Assembly (NCBI RefSeq): GCF_000964465.1
Contig: NZ_BANH01000003.1
Span: 1 to 64,000, forward strand
Reading direction: 5' to 3'
Length of the DNA: 64,000 bases
Origin: Gluconobacter thailandicus F149-1 = NBRC 100600
GTDB lineage: Bacteria; Pseudomonadota; Alphaproteobacteria; Acetobacterales; Acetobacteraceae
The notes beneath the pieces are model-generated. The model ran no database searches. It worked only from the letters and a program-made list of their open reading frames with translations, and had not been told where the DNA came from. This document shows, one piece after another, positions 17,705-26,602 of the stretch; position 1 is the first letter of the stretch, and each line of letters opens with the position of its first letter. The position numbers and the translations under genes are program-made.

Positions 17705-19528
17705 ATGGCTGCCACCATTCAGGTTGAAAACCTCGAGATCGTTGGGCGCCGGGGGAAGGGAGAAGAACTCCCGATCGTCCGGAACGTCAGCTTTTCAGTT
17801 CAGCGTGGAGAAATGCTGGCTCTGATTGGTGAGTCCGGTTCCGGCAAGACCACAGTGGCACTCTCGCTGCTTGGCCATATCCGGAGTGGATGTCGTATTG
17901 CCGGGGGGACGATCCGGGTTGCGGGATATGATGTGACGGCTCTGACCCCGCATGAGCGGCGCTCAATGCGGGGACGAGTTATCAGTTATGTTGCGCAGAA
18001 CGCGGGGAGTGCGTTCAATCCGGCGTTGTCCATCATGCGACAGGTGGTGGAGCCAGCGCTGGTTCATCGTATTCTTCCACGAAGGGAGCTGGAAGCCCGG
18101 GCTGTTTCCCTGTTCCGGGTCTTGGCGCTTCCTGAGCCGGAAACAATCGGGGAAAGATATCCGGGCGAACTTTCGGGCGGCCAACTGCAGCGCCTGATGG
18201 CGGCCATGGCTCTGATGACGGACCCTGAAGTCGTCATTTTCGATGAGCCGACAACTGCTCTTGATGTCACGACCCAGATCGAAGTTCTTGCCGTCTTCAA
18301 GGAAGTTTTTGCGGAGCGCGGCATAACGGGCGTCTATGTAACCCATGATCTGTCGGTTGTGTCCCAGATTGCTGATCACGCCGTTGTTCTCAAAGATGGA
18401 GCCATCCGGGAGACCGGAACAGTCTCGAAGATTCTGTTTCAGCCTGAAGATCCGTACAGTCAGGCCCTTCTTGCCGCTGCGGAACCTCGTTCACGGCAGA
18501 CGGACCTCGCCAAGCGGCCTGCGCAACCTGCTCTGTTGGATGTACGTAAGCTGGTGGTGGGGTATGGGCAGGCCACGAGCGCCGGATTACCAGAGAAAGT
18601 GATTGTCAATCATGTCAGCTTCAGTGTTCCGAAAGGGGGCATGCTGGGCGTGATTGGGGAATCAGGCTGTGGAAAAAGCACATTGGCGCGCGCGATTTCT
18701 GGGCTTCAGCCTTGGGCGGCCGGCGAGCTTTTTCTGAATGGAGCATCGCTGGCCGGGAGCGTTAGAGAGCGTACGCCAGAGCAGCGACGTCATTTGCAGC
18801 TTGTGGCCCAGAATGCGGACAGCGTGTTGAACCCTTCGAAGCCGATTGGAAAAACCCTTGAACGTGTTGTTCGTTTTTATAGTGGTTTGAAGGGAGAAGC
18901 CGCAACGCGGCGTGTGAACGAACTGCTGGATATGGTGCGGCTTTCGCCTGCTCTGGCCTCCCGTCTGCCTTCGGAACTTTCAGGTGGCCAGAAGCAGAGG
19001 ATCAACTTTGCGCGCGCCTTGGCAGCAGATCCGCAGATCGTACTGTGTGATGAAATTACGGCGGCTCTGGATACGGTTGTTGCGGCGGCTATTCTGGATC
19101 TGATGAAGGAATTGCAGCGTGATCTGGGGCTTTCTTTCATTTTCATTACCCATGATCTGCATGCTCTTCAGTCTATCTGTGATCGTGTTGCTGTGCTTTA
19201 TGCGGGGCAGGCGGTGGAAGTCGGTCCAGCATCAACTTTGGGGAAGGGGGTTCATCATCCCTATACCCGGCTGCTGCATGATTCCGTTCCTCTCATGGAG
19301 CCAGGATGGCTTGAGGCAACACAGAGACGGCGTCTGGCAGAAGCTACGCCCGTTACCACATTAAATCCTCTCTCTCCCGATCCGGAACTATGCTGCTTTC
19401 TTGCGCGATGTTCCGATCGTGTCGGCGGCCTCTGTGACAGGGTTCCTCCTCCTGTTCTTTCTGTTTCACAAGGCTCCAGCGTCCTTTGTCACCTTCCTGC
19501 GTCCATACGTCCGGAGTTCTTATCATGA
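17705..19528 (+). CDS. Fused double ABC ATPase (DppD-DppF type)
   Basis: A 607-residue protein with two complete nucleotide-binding domains in tandem. The first has Walker A GESGSGKTT, signature LSGGQLQR and Walker B VVIFDEPTTALD. The second has Walker A GESGCGKST, signature LSGGQKQR and Walker B IVLCDEITAALD. Each is followed by an H-loop (VTHDLSVV and ITHDLHAL). One chain therefore supplies both motor domains that are separate DppD and DppF in E. coli. Its stop overlaps the next start (ATGA), tying import to the semialdehyde dehydrogenase. The second Walker B has Glu-Ile-Thr where Glu-Pro-Thr is usual, with the catalytic Glu kept. Confidence 0.93.
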   Translation: MAATIQVENLEIVGRRGKGEELPIVRNVSFSVQRGEMLALIGESGSGKTTVALSLLGHIRSGCRIAGGTIRVAGYDVTALTPHERRSMRGRVISYVAQNAGSAFNPALSIMRQVVEPALVHRILPRRELEARAVSLFRVLALPEPETIGERYPGELSGGQLQRLMAAMALMTDPEVVIFDEPTTALDVTTQIEVLAVFKEVFAERGITGVYVTHDLSVVSQIADHAVVLKDGAIRETGTVSKILFQPEDPYSQALLAAAEPRSRQTDLAKRPAQPALLDVRKLVVGYGQATSAGLPEKVIVNHVSFSVPKGGMLGVIGESGCGKSTLARAISGLQPWAAGELFLNGASLAGSVRERTPEQRRHLQLVAQNADSVLNPSKPIGKTLERVVRFYSGLKGEAATRRVNELLDMVRLSPALASRLPSELSGGQKQRINFARALAADPQIVLCDEITAALDTVVAAAILDLMKELQRDLGLSFIFITHDLHALQSICDRVAVLYAGQAVEVGPASTLGKGVHHPYTRLLHDSVPLMEPGWLEATQRRRLAEATPVTTLNPLSPDPELCCFLARCSDRVGGLCDRVPPPVLSVSQGSSVLCHLPASIRPEFLS

Positions 19529-20979
19529 CGTTTTCCCTGAACGATCCAGATCTTTTCCGCCAGACGGCCTTCCTCGGAGGCGACTGGAAAACATCCGTGA
19601 GTGGCAAAAGCCTAACGGTGGATAATCCCTCAACGGGAGAGACGATCGGGACTATCCCGGCCTGTACGGCTGAAGAAACCCGGTCCGCCCTTGAAAGCGC
19701 TCGGATCGCACAGTTGGAATGGCGCCGAAGTTCAGCTGCTGAGCGTGCCGGCCTGCTGATGGCGTGGTACCAGTTGATGCTGGATCATGCGGACGATCTG
19801 GCCCAGATCATGACCCTTGAACAGGGGAAGCCTCTGGCTGAAGCCAAGGGCGAAGTCACTTACGCTGCGTCTTTCCTGAAATGGTTCGCGGCGGAAGCCG
19901 AGCATGTTCAGGGGAGCGCTCTGGTACCAACTGCGGACCGCCGTGTTATTGTTCTGAAAGAGCCGGTGGGGGTGACAGCCGCCATCACGCCCTGGAACTT
20001 CCCTTTGGCAATGATTACCCGCAAATGCGCTCCGGCTCTTGCCGCTGGGTGCAGCATGGTGATCAAACCGTCAGAACTCACGCCGTATTCTGCTTTGGCT
20101 CTGGCTGTTCTGGCAGAGCGTGCGGGGCTTCCAAAAGGCCTACTGTCCATTGTGACAGGTTATGCACAGGACATTGGCCCGGAACTGACAGCAAACCCCG
20201 TTGTCCGGAAACTGTCCTTCACGGGCTCCACGAAAGTGGGTGCACTTCTGATGCGTCAGTCAGCGGATACGATTAAAAAGCTGAGTCTCGAACTGGGCGG
20301 CAATGCTCCACTGATCGTTTTTGATGACGCTAATCTTTCTGTCGCGGTGTCAGGAACGATGGTCAGCAAGTTTCGCAATGCTGGCCAGACCTGTGTCTGC
20401 GCAAACCGTGTGTATGTTCAGTCCGGTATCCATGATGCGTTCCTGGAGAAACTTGCTGAAGAAGTAGCGACACTGAGAACGGGCGACGGCTTTGACCCGC
20501 AGACGCAGATTGGGCCGCTGATCAACGAAGCTGCTGTTGCAAAAGTGAGGGAGCATGTGGAAGACGCCCTGGCCAAAGGCGCGCGCATTGTTGGCAAGCC
20601 ACTGGAAGTCAACGGCCGCTTTGCATCGCCCGTACTCTTGGCAGATGTAACGTCCGACATGCGGATCGCGCAGGAAGAGACGTTTGGCCCGATCCTTCCA
20701 GTGTTCCGCTTTGAAAACGAGCAGGATGCCGTGCAACAGGCCAACGCCACTCCGTATGGTCTGGCGAGCTATTTCTTCACCAATGACATTGCCAGAGGCT
20801 GGCGGGTTGGAGAGGCTCTGGATTTCGGTATGGTGGGACTGAACACTGGATCCATCTCCTTGGTGTCGGCGCCTTTCGGGGGCGTGAAGCAGTCCGGTCT
20901 TGGCCGGGAAGGTGGCGCACTCGGTCTTGAAGAATTTCTCGAGACGAAGAGCTTCCATATCGGACTACCGACTGAGTGA
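19525..20979 (+). CDS. gabD: Succinate-semialdehyde dehydrogenase-type ALDH
   Basis: A 484-residue aldehyde dehydrogenase of the GabD group. Asn158 (TPWNFP), Glu256 (LSLELGGN) and Cys290 (FRNAGQTCVC) form the active site. The TRKCAPALAAGC segment and the cysteine pair at the nucleophile are typical of NADP-dependent succinate-semialdehyde dehydrogenases. It would turn the semialdehyde produced by the class III aminotransferase into a dicarboxylic acid for the TCA cycle. ATG at 19525 overlaps the ATPase stop and has GGAG eight bases upstream; the longer frame from 19486 has no support. Glutarate-semialdehyde is an equally possible substrate. Confidence 0.88.
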   Translation: MTFSLNDPDLFRQTAFLGGDWKTSVSGKSLTVDNPSTGETIGTIPACTAEETRSALESARIAQLEWRRSSAAERAGLLMAWYQLMLDHADDLAQIMTLEQGKPLAEAKGEVTYAASFLKWFAAEAEHVQGSALVPTADRRVIVLKEPVGVTAAITPWNFPLAMITRKCAPALAAGCSMVIKPSELTPYSALALAVLAERAGLPKGLLSIVTGYAQDIGPELTANPVVRKLSFTGSTKVGALLMRQSADTIKKLSLELGGNAPLIVFDDANLSVAVSGTMVSKFRNAGQTCVCANRVYVQSGIHDAFLEKLAEEVATLRTGDGFDPQTQIGPLINEAAVAKVREHVEDALAKGARIVGKPLEVNGRFASPVLLADVTSDMRIAQEETFGPILPVFRFENEQDAVQQANATPYGLASYFFTNDIARGWRVGEALDFGMVGLNTGSISLVSAPFGGVKQSGLGREGGALGLEEFLETKSFHIGLPTE

Positions 20980-21011
20980 TGACCCTGGTTGAAGAAAGAA
21001 TGGCCTGACTT

Positions 21012-21515
21012 ATGGCAATCGCGCCCAAGCTCGATCGTATTGATCTTAAAATTCTGGCTCAGTTGCAGAAGAACGGCCGACTGACCAATGTGGAACTGGC
21101 AAATCGTGTCGGCCTGTCTGCCAGTCCATGTCTGATCCGCGTCAAGCGGCTGGAGGCAGCGGGCTATATCGTGGGGTATGGGGCACAGATTGCCCTGCAA
21201 AAAATCTCGAGCGTCATGACCGTCTTTACGGAAGTAACACTATCCGATCACAGGCGGGATGATTTTTTCCGCTTTGAGACGGCAATGCAAAAAGTGGAAT
21301 CCCTTGTAGAGGCGCATCTCATCAGCGGGGGCTACGACTATCTTCTGAAATTCATGGTCAGGAATATTGATCATTATCAGGAAACAATAGAATCTCTTCT
21401 CGATCAGAATATTGGTATTGAGAAGTATTTCAGCTATATTGTTATAAAATCTCCCATCTTGAAGCCTGCATTTCTGATTGAAAATCTTACCAGGAACACG
21501 GAGCGTTCGTTATGA
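21012..21515 (+). CDS. Lrp/AsnC-family transcription regulator
   Basis: A 167-residue regulator. The N-terminal winged helix reads IDLKILAQLQKNGRL then VELANRVGLSASPCLIRVKRLE, and the C-terminal RAM effector domain includes HLISGGYDYLLKF. Such proteins sense an amino acid and control its transport or breakdown, often including adjacent operons. It sits 32 bases after the semialdehyde dehydrogenase and overlaps the acetyltransferase start, so it is the best candidate for local control of the island. The paired inverted sites at 6868 and 7027 are possible targets. Confidence 0.9.
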   Translation: MAIAPKLDRIDLKILAQLQKNGRLTNVELANRVGLSASPCLIRVKRLEAAGYIVGYGAQIALQKISSVMTVFTEVTLSDHRRDDFFRFETAMQKVESLVEAHLISGGYDYLLKFMVRNIDHYQETIESLLDQNIGIEKYFSYIVIKSPILKPAFLIENLTRNTERSL

Positions 21516-22387
21516 CCTCGGAAAATGCGAAGCTGCGTGAACAGACGGCTATTAACCTGCGGAGTATGACCGAAGAAGATCTGGCAGCCGCCGCCGGTCT
21601 TTCAAAAGTGCTGGGCTGGCCCCATCGCCTTGAGGACTGGGAGTTCATGCTGCGTCTTGGTCATGGTCTGGTAGCGACGCTGGAAAGTGGGGAAATTATT
21701 GGCACCATCATGTGGTGGTCTTTTGGGGAACGTTACGCGACGGTGGGATTGATCATCGTTAATAGTGCCTGGCAAGGTCACGGAATTGGCACCAGCCTGC
21801 TGACGACGGTTCGCAGGCTTCTTCCCGGTCGCTCAATTTCCCTGAACGCTACCCCGGCCGGACAGCCGCTTTATGAAAAACTGGGCTTTGTTCCGACGGG
21901 AATTGTGGAGCAGCATCAGGGAAATGGTGTCTCTTCTCCCATCATTGCTCTCGACGCCGGACAACGGATGCGTCCTGTTGTTCAATACGACCTTGAGGAC
22001 CTCATAACGTTCGATAATGCCGCCACCGGCATGGACCGGGCTGCTCTTGTTGAAGAGTTGGTACAGAACGCCAAAGGCGTGGTGATTGATACGGAAGATG
22101 GGATCCGAGGGTACTCGTTTTGTCGTCGGTTCGGCTGGGGATGGTTGATTGGGCCAGTCGCTGCGACCACCGCAGAGCAGGCGAAAGCCCTTATTTCGCA
22201 CTGGATAGGCACTCATGGCGGGGAGTTTATCCGGATCGATACGCCGACGTCAGCAGGTCTGTCGGCCTGGCTGGATGAAATGGGACTGATCCGGGTGGAT
22301 GTGGTCAACACAATGGCCACCGAACCCGTCGTGATTTCTGACAATGCCCCGCAATATTTTGCCCTGACCAGTCAGGCGCTCGGTTAA
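21512..22387 (+). CDS. GNAT-family N-acetyltransferase
   Basis: A 291-residue acetyltransferase. The N-terminal GNAT domain spans roughly residues 13-140 with the acetyl-CoA loop VNSAWQGHGIGTSLL; the C-terminal half resembles the second GNAT-like domain (Acetyltransf_18 type) of larger family members. It would acetylate an amine using acetyl-CoA. ATG overlaps the regulator stop (ATGA). In this cluster it could protect against, or modify, a free amine intermediate. No substrate can be deduced. Confidence 0.85.
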   Translation: MTSENAKLREQTAINLRSMTEEDLAAAAGLSKVLGWPHRLEDWEFMLRLGHGLVATLESGEIIGTIMWWSFGERYATVGLIIVNSAWQGHGIGTSLLTTVRRLLPGRSISLNATPAGQPLYEKLGFVPTGIVEQHQGNGVSSPIIALDAGQRMRPVVQYDLEDLITFDNAATGMDRAALVEELVQNAKGVVIDTEDGIRGYSFCRRFGWGWLIGPVAATTAEQAKALISHWIGTHGGEFIRIDTPTSAGLSAWLDEMGLIRVDVVNTMATEPVVISDNAPQYFALTSQALG

Positions 22388-22398
22388 GGATTGCTGCC

Positions 22399-23325
22399 AT
22401 GTCGTTTGTTCTAAAGTCCACCGAAGAGCGTGCGCGCCTTTGGAAGCCCATGTTCGCCCGTGAACTGCCCGAGATGCCTTTTCATGTCTGGCCGGAGACG
22501 GGAGATCCGCAGAAAGTCCGCTATCTGGCCGCGTGGCAGCCGCCAGAAAATCTGGCAGAGGTTTTCCCCAATCTGGAAGTTCTATTTTCTGTTGGTGCTG
22601 GCGTGGATCAACTGAACCTTGCCTCGATACCTGAGAGTGTCCGGGTCGTCCGGATGATGGAGCCAGGGCTGGCTGAAGGGATGATAGAATACGTTCTCTG
22701 GGCCGTTCTTTCCTATCACCGGAATATGTTTCACTACGCCCGCCAGAAAAGGGAGCACGTATGGCGGGGGGAGCCAAACGTGTCTTCAGGCCTGTTTCGG
22801 GTTGGGGTCATGGGCATGGGGGCGCTTGGAACGCCTGTTCTGGAGAAGTTGTCGCAGTTTGGATATGTCTGTAACGGCTGGAGCCGAAGCCGGCATGATA
22901 TTCAAGGTATCAGAAGCTATGCAGGATCGGACGAACTGGATGCTTTTCTGGCTTCCACAGATGTTCTTGTGTGCCTGATGCCTTTGACGGACGCCACAAA
23001 AGGGATCCTGAATCGGGAACTGTTTACAAAGCTTCCTAAAGGAGCGTGTCTTATCAATTGTGGCAGGGGAGGGCATCTCGTACAGGATGATCTGCTCTGG
23101 GCGCTGGATACTGGCCAGCTGAGTCAGGCTGTTCTTGATGTAACGAACCCTGAACCTCTCCCTGCAGATCATCCTTTCTGGAACCACTCTCTGATTGCTC
23201 TTACGCCGCATATTGCCAGTTCTTCGCGGGCGTCGACGGGAGGAGAAATGATTTCGAAAAATATTATGAAGTATGAAAATGGAATGGAAATGATCGGAGA
23301 AATTGACAGATCGTTCGGTTATTAA
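22399..23325 (+). CDS. ghrA: Glyoxylate/hydroxypyruvate reductase A-type dehydrogenase
   Basis: A 308-residue D-2-hydroxyacid dehydrogenase close in layout to E. coli GhrA (312 residues). The N-terminal segment LFSVGAGVDQL, the NAD(P) motif GVMGMGALGTPV, the catalytic arginine in LINCGRGGHLV and the Glu-His pair (NPEPLP and TPHIA) are visible. It reduces glyoxylate or hydroxypyruvate to glycolate or D-glycerate with NADPH. It is the last gene of the operon, 11 bases after the acetyltransferase and followed by a strong terminator. Confidence 0.88.
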   Translation: MSFVLKSTEERARLWKPMFARELPEMPFHVWPETGDPQKVRYLAAWQPPENLAEVFPNLEVLFSVGAGVDQLNLASIPESVRVVRMMEPGLAEGMIEYVLWAVLSYHRNMFHYARQKREHVWRGEPNVSSGLFRVGVMGMGALGTPVLEKLSQFGYVCNGWSRSRHDIQGIRSYAGSDELDAFLASTDVLVCLMPLTDATKGILNRELFTKLPKGACLINCGRGGHLVQDDLLWALDTGQLSQAVLDVTNPEPLPADHPFWNHSLIALTPHIASSSRASTGGEMISKNIMKYENGMEMIGEIDRSFGY

Positions 23326-23375
23326 TTTATTTGTGGATCATCTTGAGAAAAAATTCTGTGTTCGAAGACATTGTG

Positions 23376-23405
23376 AACCCCGGTTCGGAAGCGAACCGGG
23401 GTTTT
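23376..23405 (+). terminator. Rho-independent terminator
   Basis: A 12-bp stem (AACCCCGGTTCG with CGAACCGGGGTT), loop GAAG, then TTTT. It ends the long plus-strand operon after ghrA. The convergent gene at 23445 may also use the stem, although no T-run follows on that strand. Confidence 0.9.
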
Positions 23406-23444
23406 CGTTTGTCCGTCTGACCAGATTTGCGTGATCAGGTCCAG

Positions 23445-24563
23445 TCACTGTGGCAGGGTTATTTTCACGACGAGATAGGGAAGCTCTTGCATGTCTTTTC
23501 CGTCATGGAAATCTGGCAGGCGTGCCCATTGTCCGATGGTGGAATACAGCCCGTCTTTTCCGTAGGTCAGGCCATCAGGTTCGATCATGCGGGGATCATG
23601 CGCTATCACGGAGATCGTCCCATCCGGAGCATGTTTGAGAATGGCATGGCGCTCGTCGTCTGTGATGTAGAGCGCGCCGTCCGGTCCGGTTGCCATACCG
23701 TCGCCCATCCCTGTTTCGCCTTCGTCGTGTACGGAGGCTTCGATCCGTTTCTCGGTTGCTGTGCGGTCTGAGAGAACGGAGGTTGGGGCAGAATAAAGAC
23801 GACGACTGGTCTGGGGCTGCCAGTAAAGTGTCTGTTGATCCGGACTGATACCGACGCCATTTGCGCCGCCCTGAGGCATCTTGGCATGGGACGCATCATA
23901 ACGTGCAGCGCGACCGTCCATGACCGCGACGAAACCTGTCTCCGGCATAACCGGTTTGGTGTCTGCCAGAATGCGGCGTTGCCTGCCGGATGCGAGATCC
24001 ACGACAATCAGTGCAGGATGAACACCAGTGGATGTATCGGTAATGAAGGCCGTACCTGCCTTGCCATGCGTCAGATCAATACGAACGTCGTTGACGTGAC
24101 TGTCTGGCAAAAGTGTCGGGGCGGAGAGCGTCAGAACCTTCAGCACCTTGTTTGAGCCCGGGTCGATCTCGAAGAGTTTCTGGGCCCCGGCAATTGTTCC
24201 TTTGCTCGCCAGCATGCCTTCATCCAGCACCCAGAGATGGCCCTTGGCATCGACAGTCATTCCAAGCGGAGAAACGAACTGGTCTTGCGTGGCGGCATCT
24301 GGGAACGGTGTCAGATGATCATTCGCATAAGTGGCGAGGCGTGGTCCCGCGTGGTCTTTGACACTCCGGGGGAAACCCAGAACCAGGCGGCCATCTGGAA
24401 GGGCGGCAATTCCCGAGGGTTGAGCGTCCTGAAAACGACCGATGATTTTAACATTGCCTGACGAGACATAGCCCTTATCGGTAGTGTCTGCAGCATACGC
24501 GCTGGGGATAAGGGCAGAAGCACCAAGAAATGCTGCAAGAATGGCGGGGTACTGAAAGGTCAT
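23445..24563 (-). CDS. Secreted royal-jelly/Yellow-family beta-propeller protein
   Basis: A 372-residue protein with a clear signal peptide (cleavage after SAYA, about residue 24) and six-bladed propeller repeats. Family landmarks of MRJP/Yellow are LGMTVDAKGHLWVLDEG, HVNDVRIDL, NGVGISPDQQTLYW and LYSAPTSVL. In insects the family includes royal jelly proteins and dopachrome-conversion enzymes; bacterial members are largely uncharacterised and are sometimes annotated as gluconolactonase-like. It should be periplasmic. It stands alone between two terminators. SMP-30-type lactonase is the main alternative, but the LYSAPTSVL motif favours MRJP. Confidence 0.85.
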   Translation of the reverse strand: MTFQYPAILAAFLGASALIPSAYAADTTDKGYVSSGNVKIIGRFQDAQPSGIAALPDGRLVLGFPRSVKDHAGPRLATYANDHLTPFPDAATQDQFVSPLGMTVDAKGHLWVLDEGMLASKGTIAGAQKLFEIDPGSNKVLKVLTLSAPTLLPDSHVNDVRIDLTHGKAGTAFITDTSTGVHPALIVVDLASGRQRRILADTKPVMPETGFVAVMDGRAARYDASHAKMPQGGANGVGISPDQQTLYWQPQTSRRLYSAPTSVLSDRTATEKRIEASVHDEGETGMGDGMATGPDGALYITDDERHAILKHAPDGTISVIAHDPRMIEPDGLTYGKDGLYSTIGQWARLPDFHDGKDMQELPYLVVKITLPQ

Positions 24564-24659
24564 AAATCAATCTCCTTGCCCCATTGGGGCCGAGTATGAG
24601 GCAGACAGCAATTCACCCTTAAATTGCTCTGAACGGTAAAGGCTGAACGCGTGGTCCGG

Positions 24660-25883
24660 CTAGTCGTTCTGTATGTCTATCCGGCTGTTCAGAAGACGCT
24701 TTCGTAGGGCAGGATCGTGAGCATAGAGGTACAGTCCGTTCATCCCGCGTGTAAGAAGGACGTTCAGAGCATTCAGGATGACACGTTCTTTCGCTTTCTC
24801 AGGGGCCGCAATGCCATCCCGGCCCTGGAACGCAGCACTGTCCTCATAGCGTGACGGATCAACACGGATACTGTCGGTCGCAGCGTCATAGGAGAGGGAC
24901 GGTCCCAGAATGACGCCTGCATAATTCAGGTCAAAACCCTGAATGGTATAGACGGACCCGACCTCATCAATGGTGTCAGGGCGTTCGGCCCAAGGCAGTT
25001 TTTCGTCTGGCTTGGAGCGGTCCCATCGCAGGCGGAAACGTCCTTCTTTAATGAAGTGGTCTTCGCCATCCAGGCGATATGGATAATCGTAGGTGGAAAG
25101 AAGGCGGCAGAGACCGACCTCACGGTTGCGGGTCTGCAGGTCTTCGTAAAGCTGTGCGCAATCGTCATAGATCCGCAGATCAAACTTCGGATCAAGAGGG
25201 CATGGCAGGATTTGCCCTTCTGCCAGCGCATCCAGCCAGTGTCTGACTGCTGGGCCTGAACCAACCCGGAATTGAGTGGTCAGGTGCAGGGTCTTGGTCG
25301 GGTGGCCTTTACGGAACTCATCCAGCATGGTGGTGGACCAGTGGCTCTTGAATTTCAGAACCTGCAACGGGTCAAAGACGATGATGACCACACGTGCCAG
25401 TTCCAGGATCTCTTCAAGATGGTTCTGCTGTTTGAAATGGTTGTAGCGATCCGGTCGGGTGAGGAGCAGATGTGCTTCATCGACCAGAACAATATCTGCG
25501 TGGCTGTCAGATTTATGGAGGCGGTTGATGAATGTTGTTGGTCGTTCAAAATCCGCTTTTTTGAGTGCGGGTATTTTTGCCGCGATATTGCGATAGAGCT
25601 TCAGCATTTCGGGGTGGTTGACCAGAAGTGCGTTGCGCGTGCCGCTGAGAGGATCGGCAGGGTTTCTGGAGCGTGCCCGTGTCTGAATGGTGTTGAAAAT
25701 GGCGTTCAGCACAACGCTTTTGCCGGTGCCCGCAGCGCCTTCAATGACGAGAAGCGCGCTCTGGTCATCCAGATGGTCAGAACAGAACGATAGCACTTCC
25801 TGGAGAAGGGCAGTTTGTTCCGTGGAGAGCGGCCGGGACGGCGAGAGCTTGGAAGTGGCTGCGTTGACGTGCGGGAGAGGCAT
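24660..25883 (-). CDS. DUF2075 (Schlafen-like) DNA/RNA helicase
   Basis: A 407-residue superfamily-1-like ATPase. Walker A is IEGAAGTGKSVVLNAI, Walker B is IVLVDEAHLLL, a later motif is TTQFRVGSG, and the C-terminal motifs are VYTIQGFDLNYAGVILG and NVLLTRGMNGLYLY, the order seen in DUF2075 proteins. Its cellular task is unknown; relatives occur in both housekeeping and defence contexts. ATG at 25883 avoids overlap with the upstream gene and has GGAGG within 18 bases; longer in-frame starts reach 26045. It is 25 bases downstream of ybaK on the same strand. Confidence 0.85.
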   Translation of the reverse strand: MPLPHVNAATSKLSPSRPLSTEQTALLQEVLSFCSDHLDDQSALLVIEGAAGTGKSVVLNAIFNTIQTRARSRNPADPLSGTRNALLVNHPEMLKLYRNIAAKIPALKKADFERPTTFINRLHKSDSHADIVLVDEAHLLLTRPDRYNHFKQQNHLEEILELARVVIIVFDPLQVLKFKSHWSTTMLDEFRKGHPTKTLHLTTQFRVGSGPAVRHWLDALAEGQILPCPLDPKFDLRIYDDCAQLYEDLQTRNREVGLCRLLSTYDYPYRLDGEDHFIKEGRFRLRWDRSKPDEKLPWAERPDTIDEVGSVYTIQGFDLNYAGVILGPSLSYDAATDSIRVDPSRYEDSAAFQGRDGIAAPEKAKERVILNALNVLLTRGMNGLYLYAHDPALRKRLLNSRIDIQND

Positions 25884-25908
25884 TTTTGCGAGAGTTCCTC
25901 CCTGTTGC

Positions 25909-26388
25909 TCAGTCTGCGGCGACATCGGCGACTTTGGCGTCTGTAATCCGCTGGGCGTCCTGAGGGGAAATCCGAACGACAAAGCCCTGATGGCCTGCAT
26001 TGATATAGACATGGTCCTGACCCATCGCATCCTGGGACAGAACAATGGGAATGGAGGTTGCCTGCCCGAAAGGGCTGGTGCCGCCGGACTGATATCCTGT
26101 CAGCGCGTGGGCTTTCTCCGGGTTCATCATGCGGGCGTTCCGGCCGCTGAAAAGTGCGGCGACCTTCTTCAGGTTCAGCTTCTGATGAGCCGGCGCTACG
26201 ACGCAGGCGGGCTGTTTCTTGTCAATTTCGACGACCAGCGTCTTCAGAACACTGCTCGGGTCAGCGCCGATAGCATCTGCGGCCTGCCTGCCGATCAGTC
26301 CGCCATTCGGATTGTATTCGTAGTCGTGAAGGCTGAAAGGAATGCCCTGCTTTTCAAGGAAAAGGGTGGCGCTGGTTTCCCGGCTCAT
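25909..26388 (-). CDS. ybaK: YbaK/EbsC-type Cys-tRNA(Pro) deacylase
   Basis: A 159-residue editing protein that hydrolyses cysteine mis-attached to tRNA-Pro. The conserved core VLKTLVVEID, CVVAPAHQKLNLKKVA and the GYQSGGTSPFG loop are all present, and length matches the family. ATG at 26388 has AGGGG seven bases upstream. It is likely co-transcribed with the DUF2075 helicase. The gap 26389-26602 upstream holds no gene I can support. Confidence 0.9.
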   Translation of the reverse strand: MSRETSATLFLEKQGIPFSLHDYEYNPNGGLIGRQAADAIGADPSSVLKTLVVEIDKKQPACVVAPAHQKLNLKKVAALFSGRNARMMNPEKAHALTGYQSGGTSPFGQATSIPIVLSQDAMGQDHVYINAGHQGFVVRISPQDAQRITDAKVADVAAD

Positions 26389-26602
26389 GTGAGATCCCCT
26401 GTCTTGTCGCGAAGCGTCCTGGCAGGAGCCGTCGGAAGGGGCGCGGTCAGAAATAACATGTCCGGTCCGGCTGAAGCGGAGGGGGCGCTTCAATGTCGTA
26501 CTCCCTCACGGAAAAGGGAGGCTGGCATGGTGTATGAACCCTCCAGCAAGACTTCGCAATATTCGAGCAGCGTCCTTCATGAAGATGCAGCCCGAAACCG
26601 TA

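Noticed and set aside
20350-20958. 202-residue open frame opposite the GabD-type gene
   Set aside because: Covers the active-site region of an intact aldehyde dehydrogenase on the other strand.
26501-26520. Hairpin CTCCCT/AGGGAG as a terminator
   Set aside because: Short 6-bp stem without a T-run; not convincing.
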